From positions 4,154,001 to 4,218,000 of the forward strand of contig AP024676.1 of NCBI GenBank assembly GCA_025998955.1: a stretch of DNA of 64,000 nt. Direction: 5' to 3'. The stretch comes from Candidatus Roseilinea sp. GTDB lineage: Bacteria > Chloroflexota > Anaerolineae > J036 > Brachytrichaceae. This document shows, piece after piece, positions 8,141-16,340 of this stretch (its first letter is position 1; each line of letters begins with the position of its first letter). The position numbers and the translations under genes were made by a program. The notes below the pieces were generated by a model. It saw only the letters and a program-made list of their open reading frames with translations. It ran no database searches and was not told where the DNA came from.

Positions 8141-8455
8141 ATGAACAACTCTCGATCCAAGTCCATCGCGCTGAACTCCGCTCAACCGCGCGTCTATCGC
8201 ACCTTCGAGGATTGGCAAGCCGAGCAATTGCGGGACAAGCGCACCCCCGAGGAACGCGGCATCCACATCGGCTCGTCGGTCATGTGGCGGCACAGAGACA
8301 ACGGCATCATCGTGACCGATCGCGCTACGGTGATCGCGATCTCCGGCAATACCATTACGTTGCGGGTCAAGGACGTTCAAGAACGGACGTGTCAGGCGGA
8401 CGTCGCTGAGATCGTCGTCAACGACGACGACAAAGCCGGCTCGACACGCCGATGA
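8141..8455 (+). CDS. Small conserved-looking hypothetical protein
   Basis: A 104-residue soluble protein with no signal peptide or membrane segment. The centre, IGSSVMWRHRDNGIIVTDRATVIAISGNTITLRV, looks like a small SH3-like or KOW-like beta barrel: alternating hydrophobic strands and a GNTITLRV hairpin. The ends are charged. I do not recognise a family. The frame is supported by its leaderless promoter and by normal codon usage. It converges with the GNAT gene that ends at 8477. Confidence 0.6.
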   Translation: MNNSRSKSIALNSAQPRVYRTFEDWQAEQLRDKRTPEERGIHIGSSVMWRHRDNGIIVTDRATVIAISGNTITLRVKDVQERTCQADVAEIVVNDDDKAGSTRR

Positions 8456-8476
8456 GCGCAGCCTCGCTGCACGGCA

Positions 8477-8962
8477 TCAAACCAGCGTATCCAGCCGATA
8501 GCGGCACTTGCGCGGCTCGCCGCCGAGATAAATCGGATTGTTCGGAGGAACATCCACGATCTCCACCAGGCACGCACCGGCCAGTTCACACGTGCGGCGC
8601 GAAGCCCAGTTATCGGGATTGCAGGTGATCCACAGCGGGTTCAGGCCGTGACGGCGCGCCAGCGGCAGCAACAGCCGGCAGCTGCGCGCAGCCAGGTGAC
8701 GTCCGCGATAGGCCGGTTCGACGTGGTAACCGATATGCCCCAGGTAGTTGACGATGTGATCGGTGTTGGCGATGCGCAGGCTGATGCCACCCACGGCATG
8801 GCGCACGCCTTCCAGGCGCATATCGAAGCGATACGTCGGCACGCGGCCTACAATCTCGTCCAGCGGCTCCGTCCCGGCCAGGCATAGCGACAGGTCACCG
8901 TCGCGCAACGGCTCCACGGAGAAGAGCGTGACGCGGCGCAACTCCTCGAGCGTCTCGTACAT
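8477..8962 (-). CDS. GNAT N-acetyltransferase (RimJ/RimL-like)
   Basis: The 161-residue protein ends in the typical RimJ-type pattern. VNYLGHIGYHVEPAYRGRHLAARSCRLLL contains the acetyl-CoA loop (residues about 85-105). LWITCNPDNWASRRTCELAG is the N-x-x-S-x-R/x-x-E-x-x-G motif that follows it. The ATG at 8962 is chosen because AAGCGAGG precedes it and a GATAAT -10-like box lies about 27 bases upstream. An in-frame ATG at 9007 would lie upstream of that box. Substrate unknown. Confidence 0.85.
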   Translation of the reverse strand: MYETLEELRRVTLFSVEPLRDGDLSLCLAGTEPLDEIVGRVPTYRFDMRLEGVRHAVGGISLRIANTDHIVNYLGHIGYHVEPAYRGRHLAARSCRLLLPLARRHGLNPLWITCNPDNWASRRTCELAGACLVEIVDVPPNNPIYLGGEPRKCRYRLDTLV

Positions 8963-9166
8963 GCTGAACCTCGCTTCTCTCGACCGGCGATTATCGGACG
9001 ACGTCATCGGTGCGCAAACGACGGGTACACCTCACCGGCACACCGCGCCGATCTTGGTTCCCCGCAATCGCTTCCGGCAGGCCTGCCATCCCCCATTTTG
9101 AAATGCACCCCAAACGACCTCACGCCGATGTGAGTGGGATAATTGCCTCGCGCGTGCACGGATCGT
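8963..9166. other. Intergenic region with a right-end fragment of the MITE-like element
   Basis: The only recognisable structure is CCCCCATTTTGAAATGCACCCC (about 9090-9111), which matches the right end of the repeat family at 36535 and 57535. A GATAAT box at 9138-9143 may serve the following small gene. No gene is supported. Confidence 0.5.
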
Positions 9167-9550
9167 ATGAGCAAACGGACACCTGCGCAGGTTTACTCCG
9201 ATAGGTGGGTTGCGCTGACGCGCTCGAGCATCGCATCGTTGTTAGCGCTAGCGCCGCTGATGTGCATCGCCTTCTGCCAGATTGTAGATGTTGTTCATCA
9301 TAGTGCGCTGGCAACCCTCTTTCGTTGCGACCAACCCTCGCTGCATCATCAGCTTGCTCCAACTGATGACGGAGGCGCGCCGCTCGACGACCTGCAGCAG
9401 TTGATCCGTGCTGTGACGGAATGCGCCCCATCGTCGTCGTCAGGGCTCGCCGCATTGAGCATGCTGGCAAGCTTGACGCTTATCAAGGTCTCACCCCCGA
9501 TCTGCATAGGGCAGCAACCCCCCAAGCCGCCTCCTCGTCGCGCTGCCTAA
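9167..9550 (+). CDS. Small membrane protein upstream of copper genes, function unknown
   Basis: A 127-residue protein with one clear hydrophobic helix (SSIASLLALAPLMCIAFCQIV, residues about 20-40) and a weaker second one (LSMLASLTLIKVSPPICIG). Between them is a His-rich segment (VVHHSA, LHHQLA). Small membrane proteins with Cys and His near the helices often accompany PCuAC and SCO1 genes (DUF2946-like), but the match here is too weak to assign. The ATG at 9167 lies 24 bases downstream of a GATAAT box. Moderate doubt remains that the frame is real. Confidence 0.45.
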   Translation: MSKRTPAQVYSDRWVALTRSSIASLLALAPLMCIAFCQIVDVVHHSALATLFRCDQPSLHHQLAPTDDGGAPLDDLQQLIRAVTECAPSSSSGLAALSMLASLTLIKVSPPICIGQQPPKPPPRRAA

Positions 9551-9662
9551 GCTCCGGTTCACCGTTGCATTCGAATCAAACGTTCAGGCGCGCGTGTCGT
9601 TGCGCAGCCGTCTCGCGCGCCTGCACACAGAACATGGGCTGCGCTTTCAGGAGGACAGAACG

Positions 9663-10181
9663 ATGATCAGGAAGATGATTTTTGCGGTCGCTGCGGCGCT
9701 CTTACTCGTCGCTTGCGCTGCGCCGGCCACGCCCGCCCAAAACGCAAGCGGGCAAAGCGACATCGCGATTCGAGACGCCTGGGCGCGTCCAACCATGGGG
9801 ATGGTGAGCGCCGGCGAAGGCCACTCGCACGGCAGCTCGGACAAGACCGACACCGCCAAGAGCGGCGTGAACAGCGCCGCCTATATGGTGATCGAAAACA
9901 AGGGGAGCGCGCCCGACAAGTTGCTCAGCGCATCGGGCGACGTCGCCGATATGATCCAGGTGCATCAGACCACAGAGAAAAACGGCATGATGATGATGGA
10001 GGAAGTCGCCGGCGGCCTAGAGATTCCGGCCAACGGCAGCGTGGAGTTGAGGCCGGCCAGCTATCACATCATGCTGATGGGTGTCAAGCGCGAGCTGAAG
10101 CCGGGCGATACGTTCAAGCTCACACTCAACTTCCAGTCGGGCAAAGCCATCCCGGTAGATGTGACCGTGCGCGAACCCTGA
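9663..10181 (+). CDS. PCu(A)C-family copper chaperone lipoprotein
   Basis: The 172-residue protein begins with a lipoprotein signal (lipobox LLLVAC|A) and carries the PCuAC domain. Its copper ligands follow the family arrangement: VHQTTEKNGMMMM, then SYHIMLMGVKR about 30 residues on, with the histidines and methionines at the expected places. A His-rich loop (GEGHSHGSSDK) interrupts the first strands and may add metal sites. Such proteins hand Cu(I) to the CuA centre of cytochrome oxidase together with SCO1. The start has AGGAGG at a good distance. A terminator separates it from the SCO1 gene. Confidence 0.92.
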   Translation: MIRKMIFAVAAALLLVACAAPATPAQNASGQSDIAIRDAWARPTMGMVSAGEGHSHGSSDKTDTAKSGVNSAAYMVIENKGSAPDKLLSASGDVADMIQVHQTTEKNGMMMMEEVAGGLEIPANGSVELRPASYHIMLMGVKRELKPGDTFKLTLNFQSGKAIPVDVTVREP

Positions 10182-10188
10182 GCGCGCG

Positions 10189-10230
10189 GAGGCGCGAGAG
10201 ACGATTGGCCTCTCGCGCCTCTCTCATCTT
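10189..10230 (+). terminator. Terminator or attenuating hairpin between PCuAC and SCO1 genes
   Basis: A perfect 12-bp stem GAGGCGCGAGAG / CTCTCGCGCCTC with a 9-base loop is followed by TCTCATCTTT. The U tract is interrupted, so read-through into the SCO1 gene is possible. Confidence 0.7.
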
Positions 10231-10241
10231 TCCGTGCGAGC

Positions 10242-10901
10242 ATGTCTGATATGAATACCCGAAGCGATGGTTTCAAAGTGTTCCTAGGGGTGCTGGCCGG
10301 CATGGCGGCCATCGTGATCTTCGGGTTGCTGCTCAGCTATGCGCCGCAACTGGCTACCGGCCCAATCCCGACGCCGACGCCCGGTGGTGTTGCCGTTAGC
10401 CAGTACCGCACCATCTCGAACGTCACACTGATTGATCAGAACAATCAGCCAATGGCGCTCGAGGCGCTGCGCGGCAAACCCACACTCGTCGCCTTCGGCT
10501 ATACCTTTTGCCCAGATGTATGCCCACTGACCATGTCGGACTTGCGCCGAGTGAAGCGCGAGCTGGGTGCGGCTGGCGACCAGGTCAACTTCGTCTTCAT
10601 CACGGTGGATCCGCAGCGTGATACGCCGGAGGTGATCCGGCGCTACGTGACGGCTTTCGATCCCGCCTTCATCGGCTTGACGGGCGATGAAGCCACGCTG
10701 AAGAAGCTGATCTACGAGTTCGATGGGTTATTCGAGAAGCAACCGCCGCAGAGCGACAACCCGCAGAGCTACCTGGTTGCCCATACCAGCTTCATCTATT
10801 TGCTCGACGCCCAGGGCAAGTGGCGGATGAAGTATTCCTTCGGTACGCCCGTCGAGGTCATCACCAAGGATGTGCAGGCGATGCTGCGCGAGTCGGCATG
10901 A
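10242..10901 (+). CDS. SCO1/SenC/PrrC-family copper metallochaperone, membrane-anchored
   Basis: The 219-residue protein has one N-terminal membrane helix (FLGVLAGMAAIVIFGLLLSY) and a thioredoxin-like domain. The copper site is the CPDVCP motif near residues 89-94 with the partner histidine in VAHTSF near residue 179, all present. FITVDPQRDTPEVI is the second hallmark of the family. It should insert copper into CuA of cytochrome c oxidase, acting with the PCuAC protein encoded just upstream. No oxidase genes are in this window. Confidence 0.95.
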   Translation: MSDMNTRSDGFKVFLGVLAGMAAIVIFGLLLSYAPQLATGPIPTPTPGGVAVSQYRTISNVTLIDQNNQPMALEALRGKPTLVAFGYTFCPDVCPLTMSDLRRVKRELGAAGDQVNFVFITVDPQRDTPEVIRRYVTAFDPAFIGLTGDEATLKKLIYEFDGLFEKQPPQSDNPQSYLVAHTSFIYLLDAQGKWRMKYSFGTPVEVITKDVQAMLRESA

Positions 10902-10918
10902 CGCTTCGCCGGCGCGCG

Positions 10919-11518
10919 TCAACTCTCGTCGAGCACACTGCACACGATCCTGACGATCTCGGCTGTTGCTACACCGTCCTGCACGAAGTAGAGCAGGCGC
11001 CCCTGCCGGTCGAGCAGGTAGATGAACGGCGCGTGTGGGGCAAGCAAACCGTCGCGGTTTTCATACATGTGAATGCCGAAGCGCAGGGCAAGTTGGCGCA
11101 TGTCGCTGCGCTCGGCCGTCAGCCCAACAAACGTCGAGTCGTAACGGCTAAGGTGCTGCTTGAGGGCGTTCGGCCCATCGGCAAGCCGGTCGGTGCCTAC
11201 CATGACGAAGGTCAGCTCAGCGCTGCGCGGGCCAAGCGCGCGTTTGATCTCCTGAAACTGTGGTAACGCATCCACGCACGCCTCGCGGCACCGGATGTTG
11301 CTAAAGAAAATCAGCACCAGCCGGCCACGGAAGTCGCTCAGCTTAGCCGGGTGTCCATCCTGATTCAGCATCGGCACGTCCGGCGGCGTGATCGGATAGT
11401 CCACGCGGATGGCGCGCGGGGGGAAGGTAGGCTCCGGCGTTGGGGCAGGCGTGAGGAAGGCGCATGCGCCGAGCAACGCCATAGTTGCCAACACCCCCGG
11501 CAGGAGGGCAATTTTCAT
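10919..11518 (-). CDS. SCO1-like thioredoxin-fold lipoprotein
   Basis: The 199-residue protein has a lipobox (MALLGAC|A) and a thioredoxin-like domain of the SCO1 type. The redox or metal motif is C-x3-C (NIRCREACVDAL), followed by VMVGTDR in place of the usual V-D-P strand. HAPFIYLLDRQGRLLY supplies the histidine. It converges on the canonical SCO1 gene and is a distant paralogue. The altered V-D-P motif suggests a redox role rather than strict copper insertion. The ATG at 11518 is preferred over 11563 because it begins the signal peptide directly. Confidence 0.85.
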   Translation of the reverse strand: MKIALLPGVLATMALLGACAFLTPAPTPEPTFPPRAIRVDYPITPPDVPMLNQDGHPAKLSDFRGRLVLIFFSNIRCREACVDALPQFQEIKRALGPRSAELTFVMVGTDRLADGPNALKQHLSRYDSTFVGLTAERSDMRQLALRFGIHMYENRDGLLAPHAPFIYLLDRQGRLLYFVQDGVATAEIVRIVCSVLDES

Positions 11519-11608
11519 GCTGCAACTGTCGCAGATTTTGCTGAACGCGCGTTGAGATAACACGGATTTGTTACCTGGGACGATGTGACGGTGCAGGCAG
11601 TGTGGGTC

Positions 11609-11637
11609 TTGACAACACGATGCAAAGTCGTTAGTAT
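11609..11637 (+). promoter_or_regulatory. Sigma-70-type promoter for the SAM-riboswitch transcript
   Basis: TTGACA (11609-11614) and TAGTAT (11632-11637) are separated by exactly 17 bases. The predicted start of transcription near 11644 lies about 25 bases before the riboswitch aptamer. Confidence 0.7.
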
Positions 11638-11667
11638 CTGCCCCGACAAATTTAAGTTCGTAAGCAC

Positions 11668-11766
11668 ACTCTTATCCAGAGCAGCGGAGGGACCGGCCCG
11701 ATGAAGCTGCGGCAACCTGAATCGAACAAGGTGCCAATTCCGGCAGCGAAAACTGGAAGATGAGAG
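11668..11766 (+). ncRNA. SAM-I (S-box) riboswitch
   Basis: The aptamer follows the S-box consensus closely. CTCTTATCCAGAG opens P1/P2, then GGAGGGACCGGCCCGATGAA, GCGGCAACC, AAGGTGCCAATTCC and finally GAAGATGAGAG, which closes P1 with CTCTTATC. The pseudoknot and kink-turn elements (GATGAA, GGCAACC) are in place. It senses S-adenosylmethionine and normally turns methionine or sulfur genes off when SAM is plentiful. A hairpin that could act as the terminator follows at 11789. The genes downstream are a sulfonate-type transporter and sulfur enzymes, in full agreement. Confidence 0.95.
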
Positions 11767-11788
11767 CGCGCTAACACGGTAAGTTGTT

Positions 11789-11830
11789 ATCGCCCTCTTG
11801 CACAGTTTCGCAAGAGGGCGATTCGCTTCT
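11789..11830 (+). terminator. Expression-platform hairpin of the SAM riboswitch
   Basis: A perfect 13-bp stem ATCGCCCTCTTGC / GCAAGAGGGCGAT with an 8-base loop is followed by TCGCTTCT, a weak U tract. It begins 22 bases after the aptamer, which is the normal place for the regulated terminator. The stem shares TCGCCCTCT/AGAGGGCGA with the terminator at 6780. Confidence 0.7.
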
Positions 11831-11865
11831 CAGAGTGTTCTTGCGGACTCGATGAGGAGTTACAG

Positions 11866-11922
11866 CATGGACACGATCACGCACGCAGTGATCCCCCCAA
11901 CGGCATTGTGCTTGTGTATTTA
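11866..11922 (+). CDS. Possible 18-codon leader ORF in the SAM-controlled mRNA
   Basis: ATG at 11866 follows GATGAGGAGTTACAGC, a good ribosome site, and opens an 18-codon frame (MDTITHAVIPPTALCLCI) that ends at TAG. A strong hairpin (GCGGG ... TGCCAC/GTGGCA ... CCCGC, about 11922-11955) follows at once. The first residues resemble the start of YdjM-type membrane proteins, so it could also be the remnant of a lost gene. No function is claimed. Confidence 0.3.
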
Positions 11923-12088
11923 GCGGGCCTGCCACTGCAACGTGGCATGTGACCCGCTGCCCCCACCTTTCGTATCGCCATGGTCAGATTTTGTATCAGG
12001 CTGGCCCACGCTTGTGTAGGCCGGCACAATCTTTCGCGCCTCGACATCAGGCGCACGAATGCCATACGACATCAACCGGAGAATCATG

Positions 12089-13114
12089 TTACCGACTCGC
12101 ATACATCACAACGCGCTCGTCACGAGCGCAATCGCTGTCGCGCTCATCCTATCGGCGTGCGGCACACCAACGACGACGACTCAGAACGCCGCTCCCGCGG
12201 CTGCGAATAAGCCGGTCGAGATCCGGCTCGATTACGCCACTTACAATCCCAGCAGCCTGGTGCTGAAGGAATTCGGTTGGCTGGAGGAAGACCTGGCCAA
12301 GGACGGCATCACCGTCCGGTGGTTGTTCAGCGCCGGCAGCAACAAAGCAAACGAGTTGATATCGAGCAACGCCAGCGACTTCGGCAGCACCGCCGGCGCA
12401 GCCGCACTGTTGGCGCGCACCAACGGCGTGCCGCTCAAGACCGTCTACATCTTCTCCAAGCCGGAGTGGACGGCGCTCGTCACGCCCAAAGATTCGCCGA
12501 TCAAGTCGGTCGCCGACCTCAAAGGCAAGAAGATCGCGGCTACGCGCGGCACCGACCCGTTCTTCTTCCTGTTGCGCAGCCTGCGGGAAGCCGGCCTGAG
12601 CCAGAGCGACGTGGAGATCGTCAACTTGCAACACGCGGACGGCCGGCTCGCGCTGGAACGCGGACAAGTGGATGCCTGGGCGGGACTCGATCCGCACATG
12701 GCCAACGCCGAACTCAACTTCGGTGCGACGCTGCTGTACCGCAACATAGACTTCAACTCGTTCGGCGTGCTGAACGTTCGCGAGGAATTCCTGCAGAAAT
12801 ATCCCGACTATGTGAAGCGTGTGATCGCCCAGTACGAGCGCGCCCGCCGGTGGATCCTGGACAACCCGGACAAGGCTGCCGAAATCCTGGCGCGCGAAGC
12901 CAAGCTCGACCTGGCAATCGCCAGGAAGCAACTGACGGAGCGCACCGTGCTCGACAAAGACGTGGGCGCGCCCAACGACAAGCTACGCGCTGCCCTCGAA
13001 GCCGTTGCCCCGATCCTGGTGGACGAGAAGCTGGTGCAATCTGGCACCGATCCCAAGGCTGCGCTCGCCGAACTCTTGGATTTGACCCCTGCGCTTGCGG
13101 CGATCAACCGGTGA
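12089..13114 (+). CDS. Sulfonate-type ABC transporter substrate-binding lipoprotein (SsuA/TauA/NrtA family)
   Basis: The 341-residue lipoprotein (signal then LILSAC|G) has a type II periplasmic-binding fold. LDYATYNPSSLVLKEFGWLEEDL is the first lobe motif, GSNKANELISSNASDFG the ligand-loop region, and SVADLKGKKIAATRGTDP the hinge typical of SsuA-like proteins. It delivers a sulfur compound, probably an aliphatic sulfonate, to the permease encoded next. The exact ligand is inferred from family and from control by the SAM riboswitch. The ATG at 12089 has CCGGAG six bases upstream and gives a clean signal peptide; an in-frame ATG at 12059 is less likely. Confidence 0.88.
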   Translation, partial: LPTRIHHNALVTSAIAVALILSACGTPTTTTQNAAPAAANKPVEIRLDYATYNPSSLVLKEFGWLEEDLAKDGITVRWLFSAGSNKANELISSNASDFGSTAGAAALLARTNGVPLKTVYIFSKPEWTALVTPKDSPIKSVADLKGKKIAATRGTDPFFFLLRSLREAGLSQSDVEIVNLQHADGRLALERGQVDAWAGLDPHMANAELNFGATLLYRNIDFNSFGVLNVREEFLQKYPDYVKRVIAQYERARRWILDNPDKAAEILAREAKLDLAIARKQLTERTVLDKDVGAPNDKLRAALEAVAPILVDEKLVQSGTDPKAALAELLDLTPALAAINR

Positions 13115-13115
13115 G

Positions 13116-13946
13116 ATGACGCTGGCCAACTCACGCGCATTGACAGGAGCATCGCCGGAGGCGAAGCGAGCCGGCGCGCGCATCGCTGCACGCCGCTGGC
13201 TCGCCCTGGTCGCGCCGGTGGCGTTGCTCACCGCCTGGTTCCTGGCGACCGACGTGCTGCGCATCTTCTCGCCCAACCAACTGCCCTCGCCCGGCCAGAC
13301 GCTGCGCACGGCGCTCGAGATGATCGCCAGCGGCGATTTGTTCCGCCACATCGGTGCCAGCCTGGGGCGCGTGGTGCTCGGCTTCACCGTTGGCGCAGCC
13401 ATCGCCCTGGTCGCCGGTGCGCTCGTCGGGTTATCGCGCAGCGTCGAAGCGGTGGTTGATCCAACGCTACAGGCGCTGCGCAATATCCCCTCGCTGGCGT
13501 GGGTGCCGTTCCTGCTGTTGTGGTTGGGGATTGACGAAGCGCCGAAGATCACGCTGATCGCCATCGGCGCGTTCTTCCCCGTCTATCTCAACCTGGTCAG
13601 CGGCATTCGCCAGGCCGACCGCAAGCTGGTCGAGGTAGGCTACGTGTTCGGATTCCGCAGCTTCGAGCTGGTGCGCCGGATCGTGCTGCCGTCGGCATCG
13701 CCGTATCTGCTCGCAGGCTTGCGCATCGGCTTCGGCCAAGCCTGGCTGTTCCTGGTGGCTGCCGAGCTGATCGCCAGCACGCGCGGCTTGGGTTTCATGC
13801 TGATTGACGGCCAGAACAGTGCGCGTCCCGACATCATGCTGGTCAGCATCATCACCTTGGCGCTGTTGGGCAAGCTGAGCGACAGCGCACTGCGCGTCAT
13901 CGAACGACGAGCACTGAGCTGGGCAGACGTCTTTCAAGGCAGATGA
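13116..13946 (+). CDS. Sulfonate-type ABC transporter permease (SsuC/TauC family)
   Basis: The 276-residue protein has about six membrane helices. The cytoplasmic EAA loop reads VEVGYVFGFRSFELVRRIVLPSA (around residues 174-196) and contacts the ATPase. The N-terminal leader is Arg/Ala-rich and precedes the first helix WLALVAPVALLTAWFLA. It begins one base after the binding-protein stop, so the two are translationally coupled. Members of this family import sulfonates, taurine, nitrate or thiamine precursors. The sulfur context favours sulfonates. Confidence 0.9.
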   Translation: MTLANSRALTGASPEAKRAGARIAARRWLALVAPVALLTAWFLATDVLRIFSPNQLPSPGQTLRTALEMIASGDLFRHIGASLGRVVLGFTVGAAIALVAGALVGLSRSVEAVVDPTLQALRNIPSLAWVPFLLLWLGIDEAPKITLIAIGAFFPVYLNLVSGIRQADRKLVEVGYVFGFRSFELVRRIVLPSASPYLLAGLRIGFGQAWLFLVAAELIASTRGLGFMLIDGQNSARPDIMLVSIITLALLGKLSDSALRVIERRALSWADVFQGR

Positions 13947-13952
13947 GCGCAG

Positions 13953-14000
13953 CTTGTCTTTCGTCCTTCGTCTTTCGTCTCGTATCGTGCGTCCCTTCGT
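13953..14000. repeat. Period-7 repeat patch between permease and ATPase genes
   Basis: Heptamers TCTTTCG, TCCTTCG, TCTTTCG, TCTCGTA, TCGTGCG run in phase from 13957. The patch lies just after the permease stop and lengthens the gap to the ATPase gene to 114 bases within what is otherwise a tight operon. Confidence 0.75.
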
Positions 14001-14060
14001 TGGGGTTGCACGCATGGGAAGAATGGAAGAGGAAGGATGACCCGATGAACGATCTCTCAG

Positions 14061-14849
14061 ATGAGTAGTGCCATCAAGATCGAGCGTGTGACCAAGCGAT
14101 TCGACGGCAACCTGGTGTTGAACGAGTTGTCGTTGGAGGTGAGGCCGTCCGAGATCGTCAGCCTGATCGGTCCGAGCGGCTGCGGCAAGAGCACGCTGCT
14201 GCGCTTGCTCTCCGGCCTGGAACGCGACTACGACGGTCGCTTGCTGATTGACGATCAGCCGGTGACCGGGCCAAGCCGCGCCATTGGGCTGATGTTCCAG
14301 GAGCCGCGGCTGATGCCCTGGCTGAACGTGCGCGACAACGTGCGCTTCGGTCTGCGCAAGGAGAACGGCTTCGAAGCGCCGGCCGCCACGGCTCGCGTGG
14401 ACGACTTGCTGCGCCAGGTGAAGCTCGACCATGCCGCCGGCCATCTGCCTCGCCAACTCTCCGGCGGCATGGCGCAGCGTGCGGCGCTGGCGCGCTCGCT
14501 TGCGACGGAGCCGGGCGTGTTGCTACTCGACGAACCGTTCAGCGCGGTGGATGCGCTCACCCGTATGCGGCTGCAAGAACTGCTGCTCGAAGTCTGGCAG
14601 CGCACGCAAGTGACCATGGTGCTGGTGACGCATGACCTAGACGAGGCGCTCTACCTCAGCGATCGCGTCGTCGTCATGAGCAGCAGACCGGCGTCGGTGC
14701 GCGAAGTGCTGCCGGTCAAGTCGCCGCGCCCGCGTGACCGGCGCGACTCGGAGTTGCTGCGCCTGCGCGCACATCTGCTCGAAGCACTCGACGTCGTCCA
14801 CGCCTTGGAATCCGTAGACCTGCCCGCAGGTACGCCGTTCGGCGTGTGA
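14061..14849 (+). CDS. Sulfonate-type ABC transporter ATP-binding protein (SsuB/TauB family)
   Basis: All ABC ATPase motifs are present in the 262-residue protein. Walker A is GPSGCGKST (about residues 38-46) and the Q-loop is FQEPRLMPW. The signature is LSGGMAQRAALARSL, Walker B is LLLDEPFSAVD and the H-loop is VTHD. The Q-loop sequence with MPW is typical for the nitrate/sulfonate/taurine subfamily. It forms a complete importer with the two preceding genes. A GNGTLVR-type regulatory extension is absent; the C-terminus ends shortly after the H-loop helix. Confidence 0.93.
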   Translation: MSSAIKIERVTKRFDGNLVLNELSLEVRPSEIVSLIGPSGCGKSTLLRLLSGLERDYDGRLLIDDQPVTGPSRAIGLMFQEPRLMPWLNVRDNVRFGLRKENGFEAPAATARVDDLLRQVKLDHAAGHLPRQLSGGMAQRAALARSLATEPGVLLLDEPFSAVDALTRMRLQELLLEVWQRTQVTMVLVTHDLDEALYLSDRVVVMSSRPASVREVLPVKSPRPRDRRDSELLRLRAHLLEALDVVHALESVDLPAGTPFGV

Positions 14850-14928
14850 ATTCGTTTAGAGTATGCGTCGAGCGCATTACACAATCTCTGGCGATAGAGG
14901 ACGCGTCAGAGACTAGTCAAAAGGAGAA

Positions 14929-15783
14929 ATGAACATGAGCACATCTGCATATGCCCATCCCGAAGCATTGGTCAGCACCGATTGGCTGGCCGAACATCTG
15001 AACGACCCGAACGTTCGCATCGTGGAATCGAACGAAGACCCGCTGCTGTACGATACCGGCCACATCCCCGGCGCGATCAAGATTGACTGGACGACCGACT
15101 TGAATGATCCGGTCAAACGCGACTACCTCGACTCGGCACGCTTCTCAGAGCTGCTCAGCAGCAAGGGCATCGCCAACGATTCGTTCGTGGTGTTCTACGG
15201 CGACAAGAACAATTGGTGGGCGACCTATGCCTTTTGGGTGTTCCAACTGTTCGGGCACGCCAAGGCCGCCATCCTGAACGGCGGGCGCAAGAAGTGGATT
15301 GACGAAGGCCGCCCGCTCACGCGCGATGTGCCGTCGTATCCGCGCACCGAGTACAAAGCGCCACCGCGCGACGACAAGACCATCCGCGCCTTCCGCGATG
15401 AGGTGCTGAAGCATGTGCAGAACAACGGCACCTTGGTAGATGTGCGCAGCCCGGCCGAGTACACCGGTGAACGCCTGCACATGCCCGAGTATCCGAACGA
15501 AGGCGCACTGCGCGGCGGCCACATTCCCGGCGCAAAGAACATCCCCTGGGCGCAAGCGGTGAGGGAAGACGGCACGTTCAAACCCCGCGAGGAACTCGAA
15601 GCGCTCTACGGCAGCAAAGGCATCACGCCGGACAAGGACATCATCGCTTACTGCCGCATCGGTGAGCGCAGTTCACACACGTGGTATGTGCTGACTTACC
15701 TGCTCGGCTACCCGCGCGTGAAGAACTACGATGGAAGCTGGACCGAGTGGGGCAACAGCGTCGGTCTGCCGATCGAGAAGTAG
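14929..15783 (+). CDS. Thiosulfate sulfurtransferase (tandem rhodanese)
   Basis: The 284-residue protein has two rhodanese domains. The first (residues about 10-130) is inactive: it lacks the cysteine and contains [10 protein letters not shown]. The second (about 150-280) carries the catalytic loop [12 protein letters not shown] with cysteine near residue 241, preceded by [10 protein letters not shown]. The CRIGER loop is the sequence known from actinobacterial CysA-type thiosulfate:cyanide sulfurtransferases. It moves a sulfane sulfur from thiosulfate to an acceptor. AAGGAG precedes ATG 14929; an alternative ATG lies six bases on. It sits in the SAM-riboswitch sulfur module, 79 bases after the ATPase gene. 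Confidence 0.92.
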   Translation: MNMSTSAYAHPEALVSTDWLAEHLNDPNVRIVESNEDPLLYDTGHIPGAIKIDWTTDLNDPVKRDYLDSARFSELLSSKGIANDSFVVFYGDKNNWWATYAFWVFQLFGHAKAAILNGGRKKWIDEGRPLTRDVPSYPRTEYKAPPRDDKTIRAFRDEVLKHVQNNGTLVDVRSPAEYTGERLHMPEYPNEGALRGGHIPGAKNIPWAQAVREDGTFKPREELEALYGSKGITPDKDIIAYCRIGERSSHTWYVLTYLLGYPRVKNYDGSWTEWGNSVGLPIEK

Positions 15784-15870
15784 GCTTGCGCATCCTGCGT
15801 CTTGCGTCCTGCGTCTTGTGTCTTGCACACCACGCGAGACGCAAGACGCAAGACGTAAGACGTGAACCGA
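15784..15870. repeat. Inverted period-7 repeat patch
   Basis: A run of pyrimidine-rich heptamers (ATCCTGC, GTCTTGC, GTCCTGC, GTCTTGT, GTCTTGC) is followed, after ACACCACGC, by the complementary run GAGACGC, AAGACGC, AAGACGT, AAGACGT. The two arms can pair to make a long imperfect hairpin between the sulfurtransferase and DUF4395 genes. Confidence 0.85.
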
Positions 15871-15880
15871 TCCCTTGCTC

Positions 15881-16336
15881 ATGGCTAACCCGACCTCTGC
15901 TCCCTGCGCCGACGGTATCCCGCTGCCCATCGTTAGGCTGAACCGAATCGTGCTGGCCGCCGGCGTGGTCATCGCGCTGATCTTGAACCAACCGCTGATC
16001 ACGACCGCTCTCTTCTTGATCATCCTGCCTGCGGCGTTGTTCGGCCGGCGCGCCAGCTTGATCTATCATGTAGGCCGTCGCATCTTCGCCCGACAAATTC
16101 CGACCGCCTCGACCGAGGACTTCCGTGTACAGCGCTTCAACAACCTCATCGCGGCGGTGCTGCTGGGCGCAGCGCAGTTGGCGTTTGCGCTCGGCGCGCC
16201 GATCGCCGGTTGGGCGCTGTCCCTGGCAGTCGCAATTGCCGCAACGGTGGCGCTGCTTGGCTTTTGTCTGGGGTGCTTCCTGTATTACCAGCTCCGGCTG
16301 CAGCGCTACCGCTTCTTCGCTGCGCTCAAGCAGTGA
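15881..16336 (+). CDS. DUF4395-family membrane protein
   Basis: The 151-residue protein fits DUF4395: IVRLNRIVLAAGVVIALIL forms the first helix, ALFLIILPAALFG the second, FRVQRFNNLIAAVLLG precedes the third, and GFCLGCFLYYQLR ends the fourth. The paired cysteines of G-F-C-L-G-C in the last helix are a hallmark of the family. DUF4395 genes are often next to rhodanese or thioredoxin-like genes, as here, which suggests a part in sulfur or redox transfer across the membrane. That role is an inference. Confidence 0.85.
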   Translation: MANPTSAPCADGIPLPIVRLNRIVLAAGVVIALILNQPLITTALFLIILPAALFGRRASLIYHVGRRIFARQIPTASTEDFRVQRFNNLIAAVLLGAAQLAFALGAPIAGWALSLAVAIAATVALLGFCLGCFLYYQLRLQRYRFFAALKQ

Positions 16337-16340
16337 GGCT

